The notes below the pieces were generated by a model. It saw nothing but the letters and a program-made list of their open reading frames with translations, had not been told where the DNA came from and did no database searches. A stretch of DNA of 64,000 nt, taken from assembly GCA_027487215.1 (NCBI GenBank), contig JAIYDZ010000004.1, forward strand, positions 1 to 64,000, given 5' to 3'. Made by a program: the position numbers and the translations under genes. This document shows positions 29,907-39,847 of this stretch, one piece after another (position 1 is the first letter of the stretch; each line of letters opens with the position of its first letter). The stretch is from Pseudomonadota bacterium. Lineage in GTDB: Bacteria > Babelota > Babeliae > Babelales > CAIQNR01.

Positions 29907-30437
29907 ATGAATCGACAAGAAAAAGAAGTAATGATTTCTTTGCTAAAAGATGGTTTTACAACTAGCTCTGCATCATTCGTGGTGAACGTGAGTGGTTTAA
30001 CTGTTTCTCAGCTAGAAACATTACGTAAAAAAGTTCGTCAAGAAGGCGGCAAGGTACAAGTTGCAAAAGTACGTTTAATGAAACGTGCATTGCAAAATTC
30101 TGAATATGCAGAAAGCCTTGATCCGTATTTGAAGAAACAGATCGCTTTGGTGTTTGCTAAAAACGAAGCACCTGCTCTTGCAAAGTTAATTTGTGGGTTT
30201 GCAAAAGAGTACGAAGCGTTTTCTATTGTTGCAGGCTGCATGGAATCAACAGTTCTTGATCAAGATGCGGTCAAGAGAATAGCATCTCTCCCACCTCGAG
30301 AGGTCTTACTTGCACAGCTTCTTGCGACAATGAATGCACCGGTAAGTGGTTTGGTTGTTTCACTTCATCAAACTATTGCGAAGCTTGCTTATGCATTGCG
30401 CGCAATTGAAGAAAAGAAGCAGAACCAGACAGCGTAG
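29907..30437 (+). CDS. rplJ: 50S ribosomal protein L10
   Basis: 176 residues. It begins MNRQEKEVMISLLKDGF and has the central VRLMKRALQNSEY segment (N-terminal domain binding 23S helices 42-44) and the C-terminal helix AKLAYALRAIEEKK that anchors L7/L12 dimers. Only 18 nt separate it from rplA, so the long L10 leader seen in E. coli and Bacillus is absent. Confidence 0.95.
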   Translation: MNRQEKEVMISLLKDGFTTSSASFVVNVSGLTVSQLETLRKKVRQEGGKVQVAKVRLMKRALQNSEYAESLDPYLKKQIALVFAKNEAPALAKLICGFAKEYEAFSIVAGCMESTVLDQDAVKRIASLPPREVLLAQLLATMNAPVSGLVVSLHQTIAKLAYALRAIEEKKQNQTA

Positions 30438-30487
30438 TCGAAATTAGATATATAAAGTTTTTTTGTTTATTTTGTTGGGAGTTAACA

Positions 30488-30877
30488 ATGGCAGGTAAAT
30501 CTTTCGAAAAGATTATCGATCAAATCAGTGAGTTGTCAGTATTAGAACTTTCTGAAATGGTAAAAGCGTTGGAAGAAAAGTTCGGTGTTTCTGCAGCTCC
30601 AGTTGCAATGCCTATGGCAGGCGCAGCAGTAGCAGCAGCAGCTCCAGCAGCGGCTGAAGAAAAATCAGAGTATAAAGTTACTTTGAAAGAAGCAGGCCCT
30701 GATAAAATCAAAGCTATTAAAGCTGTAAGATCAGTTTTACCAGCTCTTGGTCTTGCTGAAGCTAAAGCAGCGGTTGAAAATGCTCCAACTGTTCTTGCTG
30801 AAGCAGCATCTAAAGATGATGCTAAGAAGATGAAGGAAGCGCTCGAAGCAGCTGGCGCCAAAGTAGAACTATCGTAG
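30488..30877 (+). CDS. rplL: 50S ribosomal protein L7/L12
   Basis: 129 residues. The N-terminal dimerisation domain (LSVLELSEMVKALEEKFGV), an Ala-rich hinge (AAVAAAAPAAAEE) and a C-terminal factor-binding domain (KIKAIKAVRSVLPALGLAEAK) are in order. GGGAG precedes the ATG by 6 nt. The C-domain has SVLPALGL, where most species have a short Gly-Leu turn, a minor insertion. Confidence 0.96.
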   Translation: MAGKSFEKIIDQISELSVLELSEMVKALEEKFGVSAAPVAMPMAGAAVAAAAPAAAEEKSEYKVTLKEAGPDKIKAIKAVRSVLPALGLAEAKAAVENAPTVLAEAASKDDAKKMKEALEAAGAKVELS

Positions 30878-30947
30878 TTAGTTCTGACCGAGGTAATGAA
30901 GCAGGTAGGTTTTGAGTGGATTGCCGTTTTTCATAAGGAGCAGCTGA

Positions 30948-33900
30948 ATGAGTGGCCTGCAGGTGGGCAAGAATACTGTTCGCAAAACTTTTGGGCTGAC
31001 AGGGAATATAGTTCCTGTCCCTAATTTGATTGAGATTCAATCAAAGTCATTTAATGAATTTGTGCAACTTGATTTTTTACCCGATGAAAGGGAATCAGTT
31101 GGATTGCAAAAGGTATTAGGTGACGTGTTTCCCGTCGAGTATGGTGATAAATTCTCTTTAGAGTTTGTCAGCTACGAGTTGGGGAATTGGGCGTGTACGT
31201 GTGGAAAGCTTAAGGGTATTGAAAATCGGTATGCTTGGTCATGTCCTGTAACGAAAAAGTCAGGGTGCTCTCGTTTAACGACTGATGCATCTGCTCCTAA
31301 AACGGCTCGCTACAAAACCTGTCCAACATGTCTTTCACGTGTAACTGTGCAACTTGCAATGACAGTTGATGAATGTCGTGCAAACGGTCAAACGTTTTCT
31401 ATGCCACTTAAAGTTAAAGTGCAATTGATCAGTTGGGAAGGCGAAGGAAAAAGTCGCGTTGTTCGTGATATTAAAGAACAAGACATTTTCTTTGCAGATA
31501 TTCCTGTTATGGCTGATCTTATTGTCGTCGACGGTCGTTTTCAGTTAGGGACCGAAGGTACCTTCTTGATTAACGGTGTTGATCGTGTAGTGGTAAGTCA
31601 GTTGCATCGCTCTCCAGGCGTTGTTTTTTCACAAAGCAAAAAAATAAAAGATCTTCGTGGTCGACCTTACTACCTTGCGCGCATTATTCCAATGCGTGGT
31701 TCATGGGTAGATTTTGAGTTTGATAACAACGATCATTTGTATGTACGTATCGACAAAAAAAAGAAATTGTTGGTTACTACATTCTTGCAATCGCTTGGTA
31801 TTGCTCGTGAAGATATTATTTCTTTGTTCTATGGTGTTGATAAAATCCACGTAGAGCATGGAAAATTCTTTGGTAAAGTCGATGATTCATTACTTGGTCA
31901 TCGCCTTGAAAAAGGAATGCTTGCATCAGAATATGAAACAGAGTTTGTGGGTAAACGTGTTACTCCAGAACTTCTGAAAAAAATGCATGATGCAGATATC
32001 AAAAAAATTATTTTTGAGCAGGAACACCTTCTTAATCGTATTTTTGCAGCAGATGTAATCGATGAAGAAACAGGAGAAATTCTTGCAGAGCAAGGACAAC
32101 CGTTTACTCCAGCTTCGTATGAACACATTAAACATGCACGTAAAGTGGTGTTTTCATTAGTGTCATCGTCTGGGTATGTGTTCCAGCCAACAATTGCAAC
32201 AACTCTTGCGCATGATTCATGCCGCTCTTACAATGACGCGTTAAAAGAACTTCACTCAAAAGTGTGGTCAGGAGATAATTCATCTCTTGATGAAATTAAA
32301 GAGCGTATTGAAAATATGTTCTTTAATCCACGTTATTACGACTTGACCCGTGTAGGGCGAATTCGTATTAACCGTAAAATGGGATTGAATGTTTCTGAAA
32401 AAGTGACAACTCTTGTAAGAGAAGATTTTGTTGCAACAGTAAAGTATTTAGTCGGACTTCGTGAACGTGCTGAAGGTGAACTTGATGATATCGATCACCT
32501 TGGTAACAGACGTGTTCGTTTGGTCGGAGAGCTTTTAAGTAACCAAGTGTATCTCGGACTTTTACGTATTGAGCGTATTGTTCGTGAGCGTTTTAGAATG
32601 CAAGAAGCATATGGTACTGTAATGCCTCAAGATCTTATGAACGTTAAACCGATGAGTGCAGTGTTAAGAGAGTTCTTTGGTACTGGTCAACTTTCACAGT
32701 TTATGGATCAGACCAACCCTCTTTCAGAAATTGCTCACAAACGTCGTCTGTCAGCCCTCGGGCCCGGTGGTGTTATGAAAGATCGTGCAACGTTTGAAAT
32801 TCGTGACGTGCACACTTCTCACTACGGTCGAATCTGTCCTATTGAAACGCCTGAAGGTCAAACAATTGGTTTGATTTCTTCTCTTTCAACCTATGCGACA
32901 GTAAATGATCTTGGGTTTATCGAGACAGCATACCGTCCGGTAAAAAATAAAAAGATTCTTGATGAGGTTATGTTCCTCGATGCATTTGAAGAAAATGATC
33001 GTCATATTGCACAAGCAGACGCAGTAAGCCGCGGTTCAAAAACAATTACGAATGCTTCAGTAGTTGCTCGTAATGACTGTGAGTTTAAACTTGTTGATGC
33101 AGAAAAAGTTGATTGTATCGACTTATCTCCTCAACAACTTGTCTCTGTTTCTACTGCATTAATTCCATTCTTGGAACATGATGACGCATCTCGTGCATTG
33201 ATGGGTTCTAACATGCAACGACAAGCTGTTCCTTTAATTAAAACCGAAGCTCCTCTTGTGGGAACCGGTATGGAAAGCGAAATCGGAAAATCATCGAATG
33301 CAGTATTACGTGCTCGCCACGGTGGTGTGGTCAAGTACGTGTCTGCAGATAAAATTATCATTCAAGCAAATCAAGATGAGTTCTCAAGCTTTGATGATTG
33401 GATGGCGCATGGGGTTGAAACATACCATTTGCGTAAATTCAAACGTTCAAGTATGAGTACCTGGATTCACCAAGAGCCAATCGTAAAACGTGGTGAAATC
33501 GTGAAAGTTGGTGATGTACTTACCGACGGTTCATCGATGGAAAACGGCGAATTGGCACTCGGTAAAAACGTCTTGGTAGCATTTATGCCATGGCATGGAT
33601 ACAACTTCGAGGATGCTATTGTACTTAACAAACGACTTGTTGCAGATGATGTATTTACATCGGTAGCAGTTGATGAGTACGTCGTAGATGCTCGTGATAC
33701 AACCCTCGGGCCTGAAGAGATTACACGCGACATTCCAAACGTTGGAGAGTCTGCGCTGGAAGGTCTTGATGAGGATGGTATCATTAAAGTTGGTTCACGC
33801 GTTAAACCGGGTGATATTCTGGTAGGTAAAGTCACCTTAAAAGGTGACGTACAATACTCTCCAGAAGAAAAACTATTACGCGCAATTTTTGGTGAAAAAT

Positions 33901-35258
33901 CACGTGAAGTACGTGACACTTCATTGCGAGTAAGACCGGGTGTTGAAGGTGTAGTTGTTGAAGTCAAAGTATTCTCTCGTAGCGGTATTCGAAAAGATAA
34001 GCGTTACAAAGAAGAAGTGATTAAACAGATTGCAGCTCTTGAGCGTGATTTTGATCAACATGGTCAGTTCTTGCGTATTATGACTGTCGAAAAGATAGCA
34101 TTGACTCTTGAGGGTGTTAAACCTGCAGGAAAAGCAAGCGCAGATATCGTTTCAAATGGTCTGTTTGATAGCAAGAAAATTATGATGCTTGATATTGAAA
34201 AAGTAATAGAACTAAAAGCTGCGGAGAAATCGGTTGATGAAGAAGTACAATCAATTGTAACTTCATACCAGATCCAAAAGCATGTTCTTGACGGACTTCG
34301 TGAAGAAAAGATTAACCGACTCAAAAAGGGTGATCCACTTCCATCAGGCGTTATTAAGATGGTTAAAGTGTTCATTGCTTCAAAACGTCACATCTCTGTA
34401 GGTGATAAAATTGCAGGTCGTCACGGTAACAAAGGTGTTATTTCAAACATTGTTCCTCGTGAAGATATGCCATACCTTGAAGATGGGACACCGGTTGATG
34501 TTGTTCTTAACCCTCTGGGTATTCCTTCTCGTATGAACGTTGGTCAGATTCTTGAAACAACTCTTGGGTTTGTTGGAAAGAGAATGGGCGACAAGCTTGA
34601 AAAAGCGCTCAAAGAAGAAGGTTACGAATCAGTTAAAAAGTATTTAGCACGTTGTTTTGATGAAGAGTTTGTCAAAAACTTTGAAAAAGCACACGGTAAA
34701 GAAGATGTGATGGAATTAGCACGTAAGACTGCTAAATCAGGTATTCACTTTAAAGTACCGGTGTTTGAAGGACCGAAATTTGAAACAGATATTCAACCTC
34801 TACTAAGAGAATTGAATCTGTCTGATACAGGTACTTTCAAAGTGCATGATGGACGTACAGGACAACTGTTTGATCAGCCTGTGATGGTCGGTTGTATGTA
34901 TATGATGAAACTTGACCACATGGTTGATGATAAATTACACGCACGTTCTGTCGGGCCTTATTCATTGGTTACTCAGCAGCCGCTGGGTGGTAAAGCACAG
35001 TTTGGTGGACAACGTCTGGGTGAGATGGAAGTATGGGCATTACAAGCTCATGGTGCTTCATATACCTTGCAAGAAATGTTGACATATAAGTCTGATGATG
35101 TGATCGGACGACATAAAGTCTACGAGTCTATCGTTAGAGGCGATGATATTTCTGAGCCAGGTCTTCCAGAATCATTTAACGTATTGATCAAAGAACTACA
35201 AAGTTTAGGCTTGCAAGTGGATCTGTGCAAAGTTGGCAAGGAGGAAGTCAGTGAATAA
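30948..35258 (+). CDS. rpoB: DNA-directed RNA polymerase subunit beta
   Basis: 1436 residues, catalytic core subunit with rpoC. AAGGAG precedes ATG by 7 nt. The rifampicin region reads QLSQFMDQTNPLSE then HKRRLSALGPGG, with all common resistance positions wild type. Active-site segments GRHGNKGVIS and the C-terminal GGKAQFGGQRLGEMEVWALQAHGA are intact. Unusual is an extra stretch at about residues 81-138 (DNA about 31188-31362), between the conserved LEFVSYELG and DECRANGQTF. It holds Cys83, 85, 99, 107, 125 and 128 in CxC, C, C, CxxC arrangement and looks like a zinc-binding insert in the protrusion/lobe region. Standard beta subunits pass directly between those blocks. Confidence 0.98.
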   Translation: MSGLQVGKNTVRKTFGLTGNIVPVPNLIEIQSKSFNEFVQLDFLPDERESVGLQKVLGDVFPVEYGDKFSLEFVSYELGNWACTCGKLKGIENRYAWSCPVTKKSGCSRLTTDASAPKTARYKTCPTCLSRVTVQLAMTVDECRANGQTFSMPLKVKVQLISWEGEGKSRVVRDIKEQDIFFADIPVMADLIVVDGRFQLGTEGTFLINGVDRVVVSQLHRSPGVVFSQSKKIKDLRGRPYYLARIIPMRGSWVDFEFDNNDHLYVRIDKKKKLLVTTFLQSLGIAREDIISLFYGVDKIHVEHGKFFGKVDDSLLGHRLEKGMLASEYETEFVGKRVTPELLKKMHDADIKKIIFEQEHLLNRIFAADVIDEETGEILAEQGQPFTPASYEHIKHARKVVFSLVSSSGYVFQPTIATTLAHDSCRSYNDALKELHSKVWSGDNSSLDEIKERIENMFFNPRYYDLTRVGRIRINRKMGLNVSEKVTTLVREDFVATVKYLVGLRERAEGELDDIDHLGNRRVRLVGELLSNQVYLGLLRIERIVRERFRMQEAYGTVMPQDLMNVKPMSAVLREFFGTGQLSQFMDQTNPLSEIAHKRRLSALGPGGVMKDRATFEIRDVHTSHYGRICPIETPEGQTIGLISSLSTYATVNDLGFIETAYRPVKNKKILDEVMFLDAFEENDRHIAQADAVSRGSKTITNASVVARNDCEFKLVDAEKVDCIDLSPQQLVSVSTALIPFLEHDDASRALMGSNMQRQAVPLIKTEAPLVGTGMESEIGKSSNAVLRARHGGVVKYVSADKIIIQANQDEFSSFDDWMAHGVETYHLRKFKRSSMSTWIHQEPIVKRGEIVKVGDVLTDGSSMENGELALGKNVLVAFMPWHGYNFEDAIVLNKRLVADDVFTSVAVDEYVVDARDTTLGPEEITRDIPNVGESALEGLDEDGIIKVGSRVKPGDILVGKVTLKGDVQYSPEEKLLRAIFGEKSREVRDTSLRVRPGVEGVVVEVKVFSRSGIRKDKRYKEEVIKQIAALERDFDQHGQFLRIMTVEKIALTLEGVKPAGKASADIVSNGLFDSKKIMMLDIEKVIELKAAEKSVDEEVQSIVTSYQIQKHVLDGLREEKINRLKKGDPLPSGVIKMVKVFIASKRHISVGDKIAGRHGNKGVISNIVPREDMPYLEDGTPVDVVLNPLGIPSRMNVGQILETTLGFVGKRMGDKLEKALKEEGYESVKKYLARCFDEEFVKNFEKAHGKEDVMELARKTAKSGIHFKVPVFEGPKFETDIQPLLRELNLSDTGTFKVHDGRTGQLFDQPVMVGCMYMMKLDHMVDDKLHARSVGPYSLVTQQPLGGKAQFGGQRLGEMEVWALQAHGASYTLQEMLTYKSDDVIGRHKVYESIVRGDDISEPGLPESFNVLIKELQSLGLQVDLCKVGKEEVSE

Positions 35259-38200
35259 TCAAATCCTGGAGAGATTTAGAGAGTACATGAACGTAACGCA
35301 GTTTAATGCGATTCGTTTTGGTTTAGCTTCTTGTGATAAGATTCGAGCTCTTTCTTACGGTGAAGTAAAAAAGATCGAAACTATTAACTATAGAACGCTT
35401 AAACCTGAAAAAGATGGACTCTTTTGTGCTCGCATTTTCGGTCCTGTAAAGGACTGGGAATGTAACTGCGGTAAATACAAACGTATGAAACACCGTGGTG
35501 TTACTTGTGAGAAATGTGGTGTTGAAGTTATTCAGTCACGTGTTCGTCGTGAACGTATGGGGCACATTGAGTTAGTAGCCCCTGTTGTTCATATCTGGTA
35601 CTTGAAAGGAATTCCAAGTTACCTGGGTCTTATTATGGATATGCCTATTAAAGATCTTGAACGCGTGATCTATTTTGATACTAACATTGTTATTTGCCAG
35701 GGCGAATCTCCTTACAAGCCAAAAACACTTCTTAACAGTTTTGAAATAGAAGACTATTTGGATGCAAGTCCAACTGACACTCAGTTCAAAACTGAAAGTG
35801 GTGCTGAAGCGATTAGAGAATTCTTATCGAGACTCGATCTTGAAGCAGAAATTAATAAATTAAAAGCAGACTACAAAACTACAGGGTCTGTTGCGACACG
35901 CCACAAGATTATTCGTCGTTTGCGTATTTTCACCAATTTGCTTCATGCAAACATTCGTCCAGAATGGATGGTACTTGAAGCACTTCCGGTGTTACCACCA
36001 GATTTAAGACCATTGGTTCCTTTAGAAGGTGGACGTTTTGCAAGTTCTGACTTGAACGAATTATATCGTCGAGTGCTTAACAGAAACATCCGTTTACGCC
36101 GACTTATCGAAATTGAAGCTCCTTCTGTTATTATTAAAAACGAAAAGCGTATGTTACAGGAATCTGTGGATGCGTTGATTGACAATGGTAGAAGAGGTCA
36201 ACCTGTTCGTGGATCTAACAAGCGCCCACTTAAATCATTGAGTGAAATGCTTCGTGGTAAACAGGGTCGTTTCAGACAAAACTTGCTTGGTAAACGTGTA
36301 GATTATTCAGCACGTTCTGTAATTGTGGTTGATCCTGAACTTAAAATTACACAATGCGGTCTTCCTAAAAAGATGGCACTTGAACTTTATAAGTCATACA
36401 TTTATGCAGGCTTATTAAAGCGTGAAATTGCTTCTAACTTACGCGTTGCAAAAAAGATGGTCGAAGACAGTGCTCCTGAAGTATGGGACGTACTTGAAGA
36501 GGTAGTTAGAGACAGACCTGTACTCCTTAACCGTGCACCAACATTGCATAGATTAGGTATTCAGGCATTCTGGCCTATCTTGGTAGACGGTAAAGCTATT
36601 ACTATTCATCCTCTTGTCTGCGCTGCATTCAACGCAGATTTCGATGGTGATATGATGGCGGTTCACTTACCACTGAGCAGCAAAGCAGTACTTGAAGCAA
36701 AGAATCTTATCCTTTCTTCAAAGAACGTATTGTCAGCTTCAAACGGTCGTCCAATTACTGTTCCTTCACAGGATATGATTTTGGGGCTTCACTATTTGAC
36801 TAAAGTTCGTTGGAACAGCAAGGGTGAAGGTATTGTTTTTGCAAGTATTCAAGAAGTAATTTCAGCATTCCAGTGTGGTAGCGTTACCTTGCATGCACGT
36901 GTAAAAGTACGTCTTGCAACCGGCGTAATAGTAGATACCACAGTTGGACGTGTTATCCTTTATGAAGGATTGCCAGAAGGTTCTGAGTTTGGATGGGTTA
37001 ACAAGATCCTGCAGAAAAAAGATCTTGGTAAGTTGATTGAAACAATTTACTACCAATTTGGAGCAGAAAAGACGGTAATTTGTCTTGATAAAATTAAGAA
37101 ACTTGGATTCTATTACTCAACGGTCAGCGGTATTTCTTTAAGTATTGCAAATCTTGTCTCTCCTGAAGGAAAAGACCTTATTATTCAAGATGCTGAAAAA
37201 GAAGTTGCCCGTATTGAGAAGTTATACCGAGATGGTGTTATTACCAACGGTGAACGTTATAACAAAGTAATTAGTACATGGCATCGTGCGACAGCTGATA
37301 TTTCAGCTTCCATGATTAGAGAATTTAAAGCGCAAGACGTTCGTGCATTTGAAAACAAGGATGGAAAATTAGAACCGTTTAACCCGGTATTTATCTTCCT
37401 TGATTCTGGTGCTCGTGGTACAAACGATCAGATTAAACAGCTGGTTGGTATGCGTGGTTTGATGTCTAAACCGTCTGGTGATCTTATGGAAACACCGGTT
37501 AAAACCAACTTTAAAGATGGTTTGAGTGTGTATGAATACTTTATTTCTACTCACGGTGCTCGTAAAGGTCAGGCCGATACCGCGCTTAAAACAGCAAACT
37601 CTGGTTACTTGACCCGACGCCTTGTTGACGTATCACAAGATGTTGTTGCAACAATCAATGATTGTAAAACAATGGGTTATATCTCTATAAGAGACCTTAA
37701 AGAAGCTGGTGATACAATTTACGCATTACACTCACGAGTGTATGGTCGTGTTGTAGCAGCTGATATAACTGATGTTGTAACAGGTGAAATACTTGTCAAA
37801 CAAGGTGACGTGGTAACGCGTGAAGCGATGGAAAAAATCAGTAACGCTGCAGTGTCAGAAGTTCTTGTTCGTTCTGTTATGACTTGTCAGGCAAAACGAG
37901 GAACATGTGTTCAGTGTTATGGATATGATTTATCTAAAGGTGAAATGGTAGATGCTGGTGTGACTGTTGGTATTATTGCTGCACAGTCGATCGGTGAACC
38001 TGGTACACAGCTTACTATGAGAACCTTCCACATCGGTGGTATTGCTATCGGTGGAGCGACTGCATCTTCGTTTGTTGCAAAACATGAAGGTACTATTCAG
38101 TTGCACTCAATAAGAACGGTTAAAAACCGTGAAGGTGTAGACGTAGTATTTAGCAGAAAAGGTAAGTTGCTGATCCTTTCTCTTGACGGTCGAGAAGTCC

Positions 38201-39363
38201 AAGAACATTTTGTTGAGTATGGCTCTTTACTTCATGTCGTAGAAGGACAAAAAGTAAAAGAAGGCGATTTGCTTGCAGATTGGGATATGAACTCAAAGGT
38301 AGTGCTCACTGAACACAGTGGTATTATCCGTTATTCAGATTTGATTAATCACGTGACTTATCAAGAAGAGTTTGACGATAAAACTCAGAAACGTGAAATG
38401 GTTGTTCTTGGTAACAAACATCAGGATTATCAACCAGCAGTGGTTATTCAGGACAGAGCTGGCCAAGAAATTGCTCGTTATTATCTGCCAACAGGTTCTT
38501 ACCTTGCAGTAACTGACGGACAAGAAATTAGGGCTGCTGATGTTCTTGTAAAGATGCCGGTTGAAGCTTCAAAAACAAAAGATATTACCGTTGGTGGCTT
38601 GCCACGAATTGCGGAACTCTTTGAAGCTCGCGCGCCAAAAGATCCAGCGATTCTTTCAGATATCACAGGTTTTGTGACATTTGGTGGATTGCAAAGAGGT
38701 ATGAGACGCATTACAGTGTCTGCGGGCGAAGTTTCTTACGATTACTTGATCCCTCGTGGTAAACAATTGAACGTTCAAGAGGGTGAAAAAGTAAGCGTTG
38801 GTGATGCGTTAACATCGGGAACTCCATTGTTACACGATCTCCTTCGTATTCTAGGACCTGAAATGCTTCAACGTTATTTAGTTGATAGAATTCAGGAAAT
38901 TTATAGACTACAAGGTATTGATATTAACGATCGTCACATTGAAGTTATTGTTCGTCAGATGATGCGTAAAGTACGTATTGTTGAACAGGGCGAGTCTGAC
39001 TTCTTGGTAGGTGATCGCGTTGATAAGATTCACTTTAAAGATGTAAATGAGCAGTTGCAGTCCCAAGGTAAAAAGATTGCACTTGCAAAACCAATATTGA
39101 CTGGTATTACTATGGCATCGTTGTGTACAGAAAGTCCACTTGCTGCCGCAGCATTCCAAGAAACAACTCGTATCTTGTCAGAAGCTGCAATATCAGGACA
39201 AATGGATTACCTCTATGGGTTGAAAGAAAACCTTGTGATTGGTAAATTGATTCCTGCAGGTACTGGTGTAGCGTCGTTTAGAGATAAATATCTCGGCGAC
39301 AATCTATCAGACCTAGAACGTCGTGCCCGTCATGAAGAAGAGCTATTGGCTCGTCGAGGATAG
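35251..39363 (+). CDS. rpoC: DNA-directed RNA polymerase subunit beta'
   Basis: Start GTG 35251: a perfect AAGGAGG at 35239-35245 lies 5 nt upstream, inside rpoB. A TTG at 35233 is possible but poorly placed. The gene overlaps rpoB by 8 nt. 1370 residues. Zinc ribbon [20 protein letters not shown]; active-site [16 protein letters not shown] with the three catalytic Asp (usual Gln after the last Asp is Met here); second zinc site around NDCKTMG and [13 protein letters not shown]; trigger-loop region [16 protein letters not shown]. Core enzyme with rpoB. Confidence 0.98.
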   Translation: MNNQILERFREYMNVTQFNAIRFGLASCDKIRALSYGEVKKIETINYRTLKPEKDGLFCARIFGPVKDWECNCGKYKRMKHRGVTCEKCGVEVIQSRVRRERMGHIELVAPVVHIWYLKGIPSYLGLIMDMPIKDLERVIYFDTNIVICQGESPYKPKTLLNSFEIEDYLDASPTDTQFKTESGAEAIREFLSRLDLEAEINKLKADYKTTGSVATRHKIIRRLRIFTNLLHANIRPEWMVLEALPVLPPDLRPLVPLEGGRFASSDLNELYRRVLNRNIRLRRLIEIEAPSVIIKNEKRMLQESVDALIDNGRRGQPVRGSNKRPLKSLSEMLRGKQGRFRQNLLGKRVDYSARSVIVVDPELKITQCGLPKKMALELYKSYIYAGLLKREIASNLRVAKKMVEDSAPEVWDVLEEVVRDRPVLLNRAPTLHRLGIQAFWPILVDGKAITIHPLVCAAFNADFDGDMMAVHLPLSSKAVLEAKNLILSSKNVLSASNGRPITVPSQDMILGLHYLTKVRWNSKGEGIVFASIQEVISAFQCGSVTLHARVKVRLATGVIVDTTVGRVILYEGLPEGSEFGWVNKILQKKDLGKLIETIYYQFGAEKTVICLDKIKKLGFYYSTVSGISLSIANLVSPEGKDLIIQDAEKEVARIEKLYRDGVITNGERYNKVISTWHRATADISASMIREFKAQDVRAFENKDGKLEPFNPVFIFLDSGARGTNDQIKQLVGMRGLMSKPSGDLMETPVKTNFKDGLSVYEYFISTHGARKGQADTALKTANSGYLTRRLVDVSQDVVATINDCKTMGYISIRDLKEAGDTIYALHSRVYGRVVAADITDVVTGEILVKQGDVVTREAMEKISNAAVSEVLVRSVMTCQAKRGTCVQCYGYDLSKGEMVDAGVTVGIIAAQSIGEPGTQLTMRTFHIGGIAIGGATASSFVAKHEGTIQLHSIRTVKNREGVDVVFSRKGKLLILSLDGREVQEHFVEYGSLLHVVEGQKVKEGDLLADWDMNSKVVLTEHSGIIRYSDLINHVTYQEEFDDKTQKREMVVLGNKHQDYQPAVVIQDRAGQEIARYYLPTGSYLAVTDGQEIRAADVLVKMPVEASKTKDITVGGLPRIAELFEARAPKDPAILSDITGFVTFGGLQRGMRRITVSAGEVSYDYLIPRGKQLNVQEGEKVSVGDALTSGTPLLHDLLRILGPEMLQRYLVDRIQEIYRLQGIDINDRHIEVIVRQMMRKVRIVEQGESDFLVGDRVDKIHFKDVNEQLQSQGKKIALAKPILTGITMASLCTESPLAAAAFQETTRILSEAAISGQMDYLYGLKENLVIGKLIPAGTGVASFRDKYLGDNLSDLERRARHEEELLARRG

Positions 39364-39409
39364 GCTAAGCGGATTGTAGGATTATATTTGAAATAAAGAT
39401 TCTTGAGTA

Positions 39410-39484
39410 AGGCGCGTAGCTCAGTGGTAGAGCGCTGCTTTGACGTAGCAGAGGTCAGCGGTCCGATCCCGCTCGCGCCTACCA
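39410..39484 (+). tRNA. tRNA-Val (GAC) with C at position 55
   Basis: 75 nt, acceptor AGGCGCG / CGCGCCT fully paired, anticodon loop TTGACGT with GAC, encoded CCA. The T arm is AGCGG-TCCGATC-CCGCT, so the normally invariant TTC is TCC (C at position 55 instead of U). All other tRNAs in the window have TTC. Confidence 0.88.
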
Positions 39485-39535
39485 GGATTTTTATAGAGTT
39501 AAGAAGTAAATACTAAGTGCAGAGGATACAAAGGT

Positions 39536-39796
39536 ATGTCAGATAAAGAAATGAATGCAAAGCAAATTTTGCAAATGCATCCAACCGACACAGGTTCAAC
39601 AGCGGTACAAGTTGCAGCCTTGTCAGCAGAGATTGATCATTTAACAGTTCATCTTACAACACATAAAAAAGATTTTGGATGCCGTCGTACTCTTCTTAAA
39701 AAAGTAGCAAAACGTAAAACTTTTTTACGTTACTTAAAAAGAAAAGATCAGGACGCGTACAAACAAGTAATTGGTACTCTCGGACTCAAACGATAA
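39536..39796 (+). CDS. rpsO: 30S ribosomal protein S15
   Basis: 86 residues. It shows TGSTAVQVAALSAEIDHLTVHL (16S binding helix) and GCRRTLLKKVAKRKTFLRYLKRKD near the end. It precedes pnp, the same order as in E. coli, where both are co-transcribed. Confidence 0.96.
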   Translation: MSDKEMNAKQILQMHPTDTGSTAVQVAALSAEIDHLTVHLTTHKKDFGCRRTLLKKVAKRKTFLRYLKRKDQDAYKQVIGTLGLKR

Positions 39797-39847
39797 GTAT
39801 CGTTAAAGAATAATTAAAGTAATTTAAGAAATAGTGAGAATTGTCCT

